64,000 bases of DNA from Croceicoccus marinus (GTDB lineage Bacteria; Pseudomonadota; Alphaproteobacteria; Sphingomonadales; Sphingomonadaceae): contig NZ_CP019602.1 in the NCBI RefSeq assembly GCF_001661675.2, positions 2,195,501 to 2,259,500 of the forward strand. The letters are read 5' to 3'. Within the stretch, counting starts at the first letter, position 1. Each line of letters starts with the position of its first letter. Below, one piece after another: positions 45,676 to 53,423 of the stretch. A program made the translations under genes and the position numbers. Below the pieces are notes generated by a model that saw only the letters and a program-made list of their open reading frames with translations, did not search any database and was not told where the DNA came from.

Positions 45676-46049
45676 AGGTGGCCCCCGCACATCGCGGCAA
45701 AGGGGCCGTCGCCTTGCTCGATCAGCAGAATATAGGCAAAGCCGTCGTTGCCGATCGGGTGGATCAGTTCGTACCAGCCGCCAAGATCGCTCAGCCATGC
45801 CCAGTAGGGTTGAAAGCCACTGTCGTCATATCGCGTCCCGTCGATCGGATGCATCAGTGGCGACCAGCCTAGCACCTGCTTGACGGCTGCCTCTGCATCT
45901 CCGCATTCGATAACAACGATGTACGTCAGATCGCCAAGGCCCTGCGCCCTGCTATGCTGCAGGCGTGCTGCAAGCATCATGTGAAGGTCGGCAGAAAGCG
46001 GCTGGCGCAATGCGGCTTCGATGGCCGCAGCATCGGGTAAGGAAAGCAT
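45672..46049 (-). CDS. Hypothetical cytoplasmic protein, paralogue of the 46147 gene
   Basis: 125 residues from ATG 46049 with AAGGA upstream. The two halves repeat a beta-alpha pattern: LTYIVVIECGD and GGWYELIHPIGNDGFAYILLIEQGDG. The second block aligns with SRWIEVIFILSDDGFGLVLLVETGEG of the neighbouring 134-residue protein, so the two are paralogues. Role unknown; possibly an immunity-like or regulatory protein of the element, which is a guess. Confidence 0.65.
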   Translation of the reverse strand: MLSLPDAAAIEAALRQPLSADLHMMLAARLQHSRAQGLGDLTYIVVIECGDAEAAVKQVLGWSPLMHPIDGTRYDDSGFQPYWAWLSDLGGWYELIHPIGNDGFAYILLIEQGDGPFAAMCGGHL

Positions 46050-46065
46050 GCGTGTATTCCTTCCA

Positions 46066-46088
46066 TAAAAAAAGCGCCCGTGAGGCGC
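46066..46088 (-). terminator. Rho-independent terminator
   Basis: On the minus strand GCGCC (46088-46084) pairs with GGCGC (46078-46074), followed by a T run. It ends the 46147 gene and lies only 17 bases before the next gene's start. Confidence 0.7.
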
Positions 46089-46146
46089 TGGTTGGGTTTG
46101 CAATTGAAGAGCCGGTCAGCAGGTGAGCTACCGGAACAAAGCTGGA

Positions 46147-46551
46147 TCAGCCGTCATGGCCGGGATCGAAGTTTTCGTGTTCGAGCAGAGCATGCTGGCA
46201 GGCAGAAAGCAGCAAGGGATCCGCGCCCTCGCCGGTCTCAACCAGCAGGACCAAACCGAAACCGTCGTCCGACAGGATGAAGATCACTTCAATCCATCTG
46301 CTGTGCCGAATTGCCAACTCGACCGGCATGATAAAGGCGTCGTGCTCGACCAGCCGCCTGCTGTAGGAGTCTTCTGTTTCAGCCAGCGTGTCTCCGCGCT
46401 CCACGATCAGGAACTCGGCCAGTTCTTCGAAGCGAAAGCCGTAGTAGGCCGCCAGCCGTTCCTGATGTTCGATCAGGATGGTGTGAAGCTTGGGCTCAAG
46501 CTGCGTATCCAGGACGCGCGCCATCGCCTCCGCCGTGCGGATGTAATGCAT
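46147..46551 (-). CDS. Hypothetical cytoplasmic protein, paralogue of the 45672 gene
   Basis: 134 residues from ATG 46551 with AGAGGAAAA upstream. Helical N-terminus (AEAMARVLDTQLEPKLHTI), then FLIVERGDTLAE, and the block shared with the 125-residue neighbour (W-E-V/L-I, D-D/N-GF, LLVE/LLIE, G-G). The end is acidic (HENFDPGHDG). Function unknown. Confidence 0.65.
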   Translation of the reverse strand: MHYIRTAEAMARVLDTQLEPKLHTILIEHQERLAAYYGFRFEELAEFLIVERGDTLAETEDSYSRRLVEHDAFIMPVELAIRHSRWIEVIFILSDDGFGLVLLVETGEGADPLLLSACQHALLEHENFDPGHDG

Positions 46552-46574
46552 GGGATTTTCCTCTTGCTGGAATC

Positions 46575-46602
46575 AAAAAAGCCCCCGGCGCGGGCCGAGG
46601 GC
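46575..46602 (-). terminator. Rho-independent terminator upstream of the 46551 gene
   Basis: On the minus strand GCCCTCGG (46602-46595) pairs with CCGGGGGC (46588-46581) and runs into TTTTTT. No gene is seen to its right on this strand within 400 bases, so it may stop read-through or act as a leader attenuator. Confidence 0.7.
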
Positions 46603-47019
46603 TTGGTGGGTGGAAGGGGCGGCAGGAACCGTCACTTCATATAAGATACTCCGGTTCCCGCAGCAGCAGCGCCTTAACAAATTGCCATCATCAGTTACCA
46701 GCCTCTGCGAGTAACTGGAATGACGGCTTGATGATCCCTTTGATCGACCCCCAACGCTGAAGGGCGGCGGTTATACGGTTCTGACGTAACTGAACGGGTA
46801 CCAATTGCTTCTAGAGGCCTGAAGGTTCGCCTGCCCCATGTTCGGCCATCCTACCTCGAGGCATTCGGGATCGATCCGAAATACCTTTGCAAGGATCTTG
46901 GGTTTGATATTCCTTGCAAGCCAATCGTTAATTTGCGGGGGATTGCTGGTGCTTTTTTAGTGCAATCTCGGCACGTCCTGGTTATCGTTCGATCAGAACC
47001 AAACAGGAACACAAGCGCC
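46603..47019. other. 417-base gap before the island methyltransferase
   Basis: Lower GC than the flanks. It contains a startless minus-strand frame (46771-46956, about 61 codons, including KPKILAKVFRIDPECLEVG) that may be a gene remnant. TTG 46933 and GTG 46960 are alternative starts for the methyltransferase. No clear promoter. Confidence 0.4.
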
Positions 47020-48141
47020 TTGTCTTTCCAGATTCCAAAGTCTCGCGATGAAGTCTATCCAGCTAATCGTGAGCATGCCTTTCAGCGTATAAGAGGCTCG
47101 CTCAGCCATAGCGAAGCATTCAGCAACGACGAACTCTCGCTCTCGTGTGGAGACGCTCTGGAGTGCCTCCCGAGAATTCCAAGCGGGTCAGTTGATCTTG
47201 TCCTGGTGGATCCGCCTTATCACAGCACCAAGAAGGCCAATATCTACGGCGATTCTGATTTTGACCACGATGACCATTTCGTAGACTGGATCAAGGCGCT
47301 TGGAAGGGAGTGGAAGCGAATTCTAAGGCCTAATGGATCATTATATCTTTTTTGCTCGTCCGATATGGCTCCATTTCTATGCGTTGCGCTTAGCGAAGAC
47401 TATAATCTTCAATCACTAATCACTTGGACCAAGCCAAATGAGCCTGGGTATGATGGTTGGCGACAAAAGATGAAGAAGACTTCACTGCGTCGTTGGTATC
47501 CACATTCCGAACGCATAATTTTTGCCACTCCAGCGGCAGATGGGAACCTAAAGCGCGCGCCGTTTGGTCATTTCTTAAAAGCGTGTCGGAAGCAGTGTGG
47601 TCTAACGTCGAACCAACTCACAGAGATGACCGGTGCATATGGCAAAGTGAACAACGGTGGTGCCGTGTCAAACTGGGAGACCGGGCGCAACATTCCGAGC
47701 CGCGACCAATACGGGAAAATTTGTGATGCTTTAAGGAGTACGGGCGAAATAAGGCTAATGCCGAGGTACGAAGATGTAATCCGTGCTTTCAACGTTGACC
47801 CAAAAGAACCCTGGGTGGACGTTTGGGACTTTATGAATGTACGGCAGTATCGTGGAAAGCACCCTGCCGAAAAACCGCAGGATATGTTGCGTCACATCAT
47901 TCGAACTAGCAGCTATGAGGGTGACGTAGTTCTCGACTGCTTTGCGGGTTCGGGAAGTACGCTTGCGGCAGCTGTCAGTCTTGACCGTCGTGCTATCGGT
48001 ATCGAAATAGAACATCGGTGGGTGACTTACGCTGCACAATTCATCGGAGAGAAATCAGATATGCTGCTACAGCGTGCAAAGGGGAGCGATTTGCAGGGTG
48101 CCACATCGTTCGAAGCGATATTGCCCTTATTCTCCCAATAG
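47020..48141 (+). CDS. Type II DNA methyltransferase, beta class, of an R-M pair
   Basis: 373 residues if started at TTG 47020; no ATG precedes the conserved core, and TTG 46933 or GTG 46960 are alternatives. DPPY (LVLVDPPYHSTKK, residues 64-67) precedes motif I (VLDCFAGSGSTLAAA): beta order, N4-C or N6-A methylation. The middle holds a helix-turn-helix-like insert (LKACRKQCGLTSNQLTEM, VSNWETGRNIPSR), presumably target recognition. It converges on the endonuclease gene with a 15-base overlap. Low GC and rare codons point to transfer. Confidence 0.85.
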   Translation: MSFQIPKSRDEVYPANREHAFQRIRGSLSHSEAFSNDELSLSCGDALECLPRIPSGSVDLVLVDPPYHSTKKANIYGDSDFDHDDHFVDWIKALGREWKRILRPNGSLYLFCSSDMAPFLCVALSEDYNLQSLITWTKPNEPGYDGWRQKMKKTSLRRWYPHSERIIFATPAADGNLKRAPFGHFLKACRKQCGLTSNQLTEMTGAYGKVNNGGAVSNWETGRNIPSRDQYGKICDALRSTGEIRLMPRYEDVIRAFNVDPKEPWVDVWDFMNVRQYRGKHPAEKPQDMLRHIIRTSSYEGDVVLDCFAGSGSTLAAAVSLDRRAIGIEIEHRWVTYAAQFIGEKSDMLLQRAKGSDLQGATSFEAILPLFSQ

Positions 48142-49089
48142 CTCCTGATTTCGCTTCAAGACTTCTTTCATCCAGTCCAAGGTTTCGCCAATTCCACTGT
48201 CTTTGCACACGACGTTGCAGTGATGGTGGCCCCAGCCGAGGTTGTACGGCCGATGATTAAAAAGGCCGAACGCAAGTTCTTTGATGTGAAATAGATTAAT
48301 CTCAGTAACGGTAAGATCGTGACGTTCACGTCCAGCGGCTTGCTCCATTCTACTCATGAAGCCTAGACTACTAAGCCGCTCCAAGCATAGAGGACAAACA
48401 AGCTTCTGGTCATGATCGACTGTTCGGGCTTCGCGCAGCGCGTTAAAGTCAAGGAGACCGCGACTTGCGGCATCAGCGAGAACAGTTTTTCGTCGCATCC
48501 CAACATCTTGCTCGTCCATTCCTACTTCGACGCAGGTTTGAATAGAATCCTCAGCGAGCCAAAACAGCGCCTCCAGCTGTACCCTAGCGCTATAAATTAC
48601 GTCGGTCGGTGCGTACTCGTAGAGTCGAATGCCTGCCCCCTTCAGACCAGTGGTTGTGTAGCCATGATTGATCCTCTGGTCACCGGCAGCAGTAGTGTTG
48701 GCGATGCGAGCAACATACTGTCCTCCTAGAGGCGCGGTACGAGAGTTTGGAGCCGTCAATCCGTGGTCCGCAGGGGACCATCGGTTCCAGTGTGCGCGCA
48801 GTTCATAGAAGACAAGAGCATTTTGTCCTACTTGAATGCCTTCAGCCTTCAAGACTGCAGCCCCGCCTCCTTCAAAATACTCGGGCGGGGGCACGAGAAT
48901 AATGTAACCGTTCTCGTAGTTCAGCTGGCGCACTGTCTGATGCGCGCGCCAAACAGCAAGAGGAATGAGTACAGTGCTGTTCCGGCCAACTCGATTCTGC
49001 CAAATCTGGTCATCATCTGCGCCACGCGTTTGTCCGGTCTTGTATATCTTACGCTCAAGTAGCTTCGGTAGCTTCGGTGGCCGTGCCAT
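48127..49089 (-). CDS. Type II restriction endonuclease, HNH-like (possibly BstXI family)
   Basis: 320 residues from ATG 49089 with AGAGGGA upstream. The C-terminal third has a zinc-bound HNH-like fold: C232/C235 (VCPLCLERLSS), H268 in INLFHIKEL, N283 in YNLGWGHHHC and C291/C295. The N-terminal two thirds (IPLAVWRAHQTVRQLNYENG and on) would give specificity. Pairing with the methyltransferase makes it the cutting half of an R-M system. The BstXI resemblance is from memory and unsure. Confidence 0.7.
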   Translation of the reverse strand: MARPPKLPKLLERKIYKTGQTRGADDDQIWQNRVGRNSTVLIPLAVWRAHQTVRQLNYENGYIILVPPPEYFEGGGAAVLKAEGIQVGQNALVFYELRAHWNRWSPADHGLTAPNSRTAPLGGQYVARIANTTAAGDQRINHGYTTTGLKGAGIRLYEYAPTDVIYSARVQLEALFWLAEDSIQTCVEVGMDEQDVGMRRKTVLADAASRGLLDFNALREARTVDHDQKLVCPLCLERLSSLGFMSRMEQAAGRERHDLTVTEINLFHIKELAFGLFNHRPYNLGWGHHHCNVVCKDSGIGETLDWMKEVLKRNQELLGE

Positions 49090-49407
49090 GGTCCCTCTTC
49101 TTTGTGAAGGGTCACTGATAGACGGGCTTTCCGCCGTCAAGCCAATTCGATTGCCCTTGTGATGGGCTTACGAGCGCAGACGCTCATCACAGCCGAATAG
49201 CGTCAAACCCATGTAAATCATTAATTTAGAGAAAGGAATGATGGTAGCCGACAATTTCCTAACAGTGCAAATCCGGCGAAAGGCAGATGTTTCGGCCATG
49301 CGCGGCACGCCTCCTTGCCCAAAGCACACCCAGCCGCAACCCAGCACGCTCCCAAGTCGAACGAACTGTCGCCAGCAAACGCTGACGCGCTAAGGTTATG
49401 ATGCTTT
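49090..49407. other. 318-base gap between the endonuclease gene and attR
   Basis: It holds the endonuclease leader and an imperfect hairpin at 49157-49187 (TGATG and GAGCG arms facing CGCTC and ATCA) that could be an integrase arm or excisionase site. No coding frame was supported. Confidence 0.4.
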
Positions 49408-49460
49408 GAGAAGGATGGTGCCGCTTACAGGACTCGAACCTGTGACCCCCGCATTACGAA
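49408..49460. repeat. attR: 53-bp direct repeat inside tRNA-Thr
   Basis: Identical to 35590-35642. It covers the 3' 45 bases of tRNA-Thr plus 8 bases beyond CCA, so the tRNA stays whole on this side. Confidence 0.88.
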
Positions 49461-49491
49461 TGCGATGCTCTACCAACTGAGCTAAAGCGGC
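49416..49491 (-). tRNA. tRNA-Thr(CGT)
   Basis: 76 bases with an encoded CCA. Acceptor GCCGCTT pairs with AAGCGGC. The anticodon stem is TCGCA/TGCGG with loop TTCGTAA (anticodon CGT), and the T-loop is TTCGAGT. It is the integration target of the island to its left. Confidence 0.95.
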
Positions 49492-49571
49492 AATCCGGCG
49501 TCCCGTTAGCCGCAGCTTTCGTCCGCGGCAAGACGCAAAAATGCCCGACACGGCGATGCCAGGCATAAAAG

Positions 49572-49645
49572 TGGAGGCCCGAGCCGGAATCGAACCGGCG
49601 TGCGCGGATTTGCAGTCCGCTGCGTCACCACTCCGCCATCGGGCC
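49572..49645 (-). tRNA. tRNA-Cys(GCA)
   Basis: 74 bases with an encoded CCA. Acceptor GGCCCGA pairs with TCGGGCC, the anticodon loop is CTGCAAA (anticodon GCA), and the T-loop is TTCGATT. It lies 80 bases upstream of tRNA-Thr on the same strand. Confidence 0.95.
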
Positions 49646-49733
49646 CCTCATGTGGTGTAGGCAAGCGCCCCTAGCGCCCTTCGCCCCGTCTGGCAATCGG
49701 GGAAAGAGGCGCCAGGAAACATTTGCCGCCGTT

Positions 49734-50924
49734 TCAGACGTTCATCCCCATCGAGCGGAACCAGCGCTTTATGTTGCGCGCGGCCTGGCGCAGCCGCTGC
49801 TCGTTCTCGACCATGGCGATGCGCACGAAGCCCTCGCCCTGTTCGCCATAGCCGACGCCGGGCGCCACCGCGACCTCGGCATGGGTAAGCAATTGCTTGG
49901 AGAATTCCAGGCTCCCCATCTCGCGCAGGGCGGGCGGCAGCGGTGCCCATGCGAACATCGAGGCGGGCGGCGGCGGGATTTCCCAGCCGGCGCGGCCGAA
50001 CGCCTCGACCATCACGTCGCGGCGCGCCTGGTACAGGTTGCGGTTCTTCTCGACGATGTCCTGCGGCCCGTTCAGCGCCGCGCAGGCCGCCGCCTGGATC
50101 GGCGTGAAGGCGCCGTAATCCAGATAGCTCTTCACCCGCGTCAGCGCCGCGATCAGTTCGCGGTTGCCGACGGCGAATCCCATGCGCCAGCCCGCCATGG
50201 AATAGGTCTTGGACATCGAGGTGAACTCGACCGCCACGTCCTTCGCGCCCGGCACTTCCAGGATTGATCGCGTGGGCTTGCCGTCGTAATACAGCTCGGA
50301 ATAGGCAAGGTCGGATACGATCCAGACATTATTCTCCTTCGCCCAGGCGACCAGCCGCTCATAGAAAGCCAGATCGACCGTCTCGGCCGTCGGGTTCGAC
50401 GGATAGTTGACGATCAGCATGGTCGGACGCGGCACGGTATGGCGCATCGCGGACTCCAGCGCCTTCCAGTAACGCTCGTCGGGCGTCGTCGGCACCTCGC
50501 GGATGGTCGCGCCCGCGATGATGAAGCCGAAGGTGTGGATCGGGTACGACGGATTGGGCGCCAGCACCACGTCGCCCGGCGCGGTGACCGCGGTGGCCAA
50601 GCTAGCCAGTCCTTCCTTCGATCCCATCGTCACGACGATCTCGCGCTCGGGGTCCAGTTCGACGTTGAAGCGCTTGGCGTAATAATTGGCCTGGGCGCGG
50701 CGCAGGCCGGGAATCCCCTTGGACTGCGAATAGCCGTGCGCGTCGCCCTTGCGCGCCACTTCGCACAGCTTGTCGATGACATGCTGGGGCGGCGGCAGGT
50801 CGGGATTGCCCATGCCGAGGTCGATGATGTCCCTGCCCGCTCGCCGCGCCGCGGCCCGCATGTCGTTCACTTCAGCGATGACATAGGGGGGAAGGCGCTT
50901 GATGCGGTAGAAATCCTGACTCAT
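49734..50924 (-). CDS. alaC: Class I aminotransferase, AlaC-like (glutamate-pyruvate type)
   Basis: 396 residues from ATG 50924 (MSQDFYRIKRLPPYV). PLP-dependent: the lysine is in SMSKTYSMAGWRMGF, with the cofactor-binding NPSYPIH, NYPSNPTAE and SDLAYSELYYDG motifs. Overall it is very like E. coli AlaC (IIDLGMGNPD, HGYSQSKGIPGLRRA, GSKEGLA), which makes alanine from pyruvate. LL-diaminopimelate aminotransferase is the close alternative. A start five codons upstream is possible. Confidence 0.88.
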   Translation of the reverse strand: MSQDFYRIKRLPPYVIAEVNDMRAAARRAGRDIIDLGMGNPDLPPPQHVIDKLCEVARKGDAHGYSQSKGIPGLRRAQANYYAKRFNVELDPEREIVVTMGSKEGLASLATAVTAPGDVVLAPNPSYPIHTFGFIIAGATIREVPTTPDERYWKALESAMRHTVPRPTMLIVNYPSNPTAETVDLAFYERLVAWAKENNVWIVSDLAYSELYYDGKPTRSILEVPGAKDVAVEFTSMSKTYSMAGWRMGFAVGNRELIAALTRVKSYLDYGAFTPIQAAACAALNGPQDIVEKNRNLYQARRDVMVEAFGRAGWEIPPPPASMFAWAPLPPALREMGSLEFSKQLLTHAEVAVAPGVGYGEQGEGFVRIAMVENEQRLRQAARNIKRWFRSMGMNV

Positions 50925-51134
50925 CTTTCTCTTATCCATTGGCGTGAAGGCGCGGGCGACCATCCGCCGTTCCCGGCAGAGCCCGCGTAGCCTGCCCATG
51001 CTTGCAGAATATGCCCATCGCAAGGCAAATCGCGCCGCGATGTTTCAGTAAGCCATGATCCAGTTGCCATTTTGCTGCGCAGCCACCACCATGGAACTTG
51101 CAAGCAGACACAGCGCCCGGGACGGAAGATTGCC

Positions 51135-53192
51135 ATGGCCACCAAGCGAAAGAACGGCACCAGCAGCGACATGGCGAACGGCGATTCGCCGGATGGTAAG
51201 GCGCCCGAAACGGCCTACGCCCTGCCGTCGTCCCTGTTCGCGGGCCCCTTCGCCCCGCTGATGGAGGGGCCGATGCGCGACATGATCGCGCTGCAGTCGC
51301 AGGCCGCGCAGCAGATGATGAATGCGTTCTTCCCGCCGCAGACGCCCGGGGAAGCGGAAGACGGCGAGCCGGCGGAGGGCGAGACGGCGAGCGGCGAGAC
51401 GGGGGACGGCGAGACGGGGGACGGGACCGAGACCGACTGGAACGAGATCGTCACCAGGCTGACCGCGATGTGGCAGGATTTCGCACGCCAGAACCCCGCG
51501 ATGGCCGCCAGCGGCCTCGCCGATCCCTCGCGCTGGATGGAGATGGCCGGGCAATGGATGGCGCAGTTCACGCCGGGGCAAAACGATGCCGCCAATCGCG
51601 CCTTTGCCGACATGCTGGCCTTGTGGGAAACGATCATGGGCCAGTTCATGGCCGCGGGCGCCGATCCCGCCAGTCTCGCGGACCTGCCGGGCCTGCCCCG
51701 GTCGGACCGGCGCTTTGCCGATCCGCAGTGGCGCGACAATCCGGTGTTCGCGATGCTGCACCAGGCGTATCTGATGGCCGCGGAGCAGATCATGGACGCC
51801 GCCGCCCGCGCCGAAGGCCTGCCCGCCGACCGCAAGATGCAGCTGTCCTTCTTCACGCGCCTGCTGACCGAGGCCATGTCGCCTGCGCATTTCCCGCTGA
51901 CCAATCCGGTGGTGATCGCGCGCACGCTGGAAACGGGCGGCGAGAACCTGGTCAAGGGCATGTCGCACTTCCTGGCCGACCTTCAGGCGGGCCAGCTGAC
52001 CCATACCGACAAGACCGCCTTCACCATTGGCGAAAATATTGCCGCGACGCCCGGCAAGGTGGTGCATGAAACGCCGCTGTTCCAGCTGATCCAGTACACC
52101 CCCACGACCGACAAGGTGCTGTCGGTGCCGCTGGTGATCTTCCCGCCGTGGATCAACCGTTTCTACATCCTCGACCTGACCCCGAAGAAAAGCTTCGTGA
52201 AATACTGCCTCGACCAGGGGATCAGCACGTTCATGGTCAGCTGGAAATCGGCGGATCCCTCGATGGCCGACATCGGGTGGGAGGATTACGCCGCCGCCCA
52301 GGTCGAGGCGATCGATGCGGTGCGCGAACGGCTGGGCGTGCCGGCAGTGCACGCGATCGGCTATTGCGTGGCCGGGACGACGCTGGCCGCGACGCTGGCC
52401 ATGCTGGCCCGGCGCGGGGAAGACGACAGGGTGGCATCCGCGACCTATTTCACCGCGCAGGTCGATTTTTCCGAAGCGGGCGAGCTGAAGGCCTTCATCG
52501 ACGAGCAGCAGCTGGCCACCGTCGATTCGCTGGCGACCGAAGGCTTTGTCGACGGGCGCTATCTAAGCCTGGCGTTCAACCTGCTGCGCAGCCCCGATCT
52601 GCTGTGGGCCTATGTGATCAACAATTACCTTCTGGGCGAGGACTACAAGCCTTTCGACCTGCTGTACTGGAACGGGCATGGCACCAATCTGCCCGCGCGG
52701 TTCCACCGCGAATATCTGCGGCAGCTCTATCACGAGAACCTGCTGGTCGTGCCGGACGCGATCACGCTGAACGGTACGCCCATCGACCTGCGGAAGATTA
52801 AGACGCCCAGCTTCATCCAGGCAGGCCGCGAAGACCACATCGCCCCGGCAAGAAGCGTGTGGAAGCTGACGGAGCAGTTTTCCGGCCCGATGGAATTCAT
52901 GCTGGCCGGATCGGGCCATATCGCCGGGGTCGTCAATCCGCCGGAGGCGAGGAAGTACCAGTTCTGGGCCCTGCCCCGGCCTAAGGGCAAGACAAAGGCT
53001 GCGGCCCTGCCGGACAGTCTCGAAAGCTTCCTCGACCAGGCGGTCGAGACGCCGGGCAGCTGGTGGGATCACTGGCTTGGCTGGATTCGCGATATTGACG
53101 CCGATGAAGTAAAAGCGAGCGGCAAGCGCAAGCCCGGCGGACGCGGCGACACCGTCATCGAAGATGCGCCGGGCCGCTATGTAAAGGGCTGA
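51135..53192 (+). CDS. phaC: Class I poly(3-hydroxyalkanoate) synthase
   Basis: 685 residues from ATG 51135 (GGAAGA upstream). It polymerises hydroxyacyl-CoA into storage polyester at the granule surface. The nucleophile is C411 in the lipase-like box GYCVAG; the catalytic Asp is in GREDHIAP and the His in GSGHIAGVVNPP. N-terminal PhaC_N and C-terminal alpha/beta hydrolase domains are present. About 30 acidic residues (repeats of GETGDG and GET) interrupt the N-terminal region, making it longer than the usual 590. The phasin gene follows. Confidence 0.96.
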   Translation: MATKRKNGTSSDMANGDSPDGKAPETAYALPSSLFAGPFAPLMEGPMRDMIALQSQAAQQMMNAFFPPQTPGEAEDGEPAEGETASGETGDGETGDGTETDWNEIVTRLTAMWQDFARQNPAMAASGLADPSRWMEMAGQWMAQFTPGQNDAANRAFADMLALWETIMGQFMAAGADPASLADLPGLPRSDRRFADPQWRDNPVFAMLHQAYLMAAEQIMDAAARAEGLPADRKMQLSFFTRLLTEAMSPAHFPLTNPVVIARTLETGGENLVKGMSHFLADLQAGQLTHTDKTAFTIGENIAATPGKVVHETPLFQLIQYTPTTDKVLSVPLVIFPPWINRFYILDLTPKKSFVKYCLDQGISTFMVSWKSADPSMADIGWEDYAAAQVEAIDAVRERLGVPAVHAIGYCVAGTTLAATLAMLARRGEDDRVASATYFTAQVDFSEAGELKAFIDEQQLATVDSLATEGFVDGRYLSLAFNLLRSPDLLWAYVINNYLLGEDYKPFDLLYWNGHGTNLPARFHREYLRQLYHENLLVVPDAITLNGTPIDLRKIKTPSFIQAGREDHIAPARSVWKLTEQFSGPMEFMLAGSGHIAGVVNPPEARKYQFWALPRPKGKTKAAALPDSLESFLDQAVETPGSWWDHWLGWIRDIDADEVKASGKRKPGGRGDTVIEDAPGRYVKG

Positions 53193-53260
53193 TTCTTTTC
53201 GAGGATCCGGCACAAGCCGAATCGGTTTTCGGATTTTATGCTGCACCTTCGGCCGAGAAT

Positions 53261-53275
53261 TTGTGCACTGCACAA
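53261..53275. promoter_or_regulatory. Palindromic candidate operator upstream of the phasin gene (PhaR-like)
   Basis: TTGTGCACTGCACAA is a perfect inverted repeat, 7 bases before the -35 hexamer. A related imperfect copy (TTGTGCACCGCAACA) at 53308-53322 overlaps the -10. PhaR repressors bind TGC/GCA-rich sites in front of phasin genes in other alphaproteobacteria; the link here is inference. Confidence 0.55.
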
Positions 53276-53282
53276 AATTCTT

Positions 53283-53311
53283 TTGACGAAGCCTGTTAGA
53301 ATCGCTATTGT
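53283..53311 (+). promoter_or_regulatory. Candidate sigma-70 promoter of the phasin gene
   Basis: TTGACG (53283-53288) and TATTGT (53306-53311) with an ideal 17-base spacer, 112 bases before the ATG. Confidence 0.65.
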
Positions 53312-53423
53312 GCACCGCAACATCGCAGCAGAAATCTTGCGATGAACGTGCCGGGCTACAGCCAATTCTCCGGATCGGCACGAGGGAGACTACCCCCGGA
53401 CTGAGAACGCGAAGGTGTTTGCC

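Larger units (their letters stand above)
35590..49460. mobile_element. Genomic island integrated in tRNA-Thr(CGT), 13.9 kb
   Basis: Bounded by the 53-bp direct repeat. It contains a large serine recombinase, a tyrosine integrase, a RepA/DnaB-type ATPase, many small orphan genes, IS21 and IS66 remnants and a type II restriction-modification pair. Codon use and GC are visibly lower than in the flanks, notably in the recombinase, the methyltransferase and the gaps. No conjugation, capsid or portal genes were seen, so it is an integrative element of unknown transfer mode or a decayed one. Confidence 0.82.

Noticed and set aside
35590..49460. Prophage
   Set aside because: No capsid, portal, terminase, tail or lysis gene was seen; only integration, ATPase and cargo genes.
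35590..49460. Integrative conjugative element
   Set aside because: No relaxase, coupling protein or type IV secretion gene was recognised in the interval.
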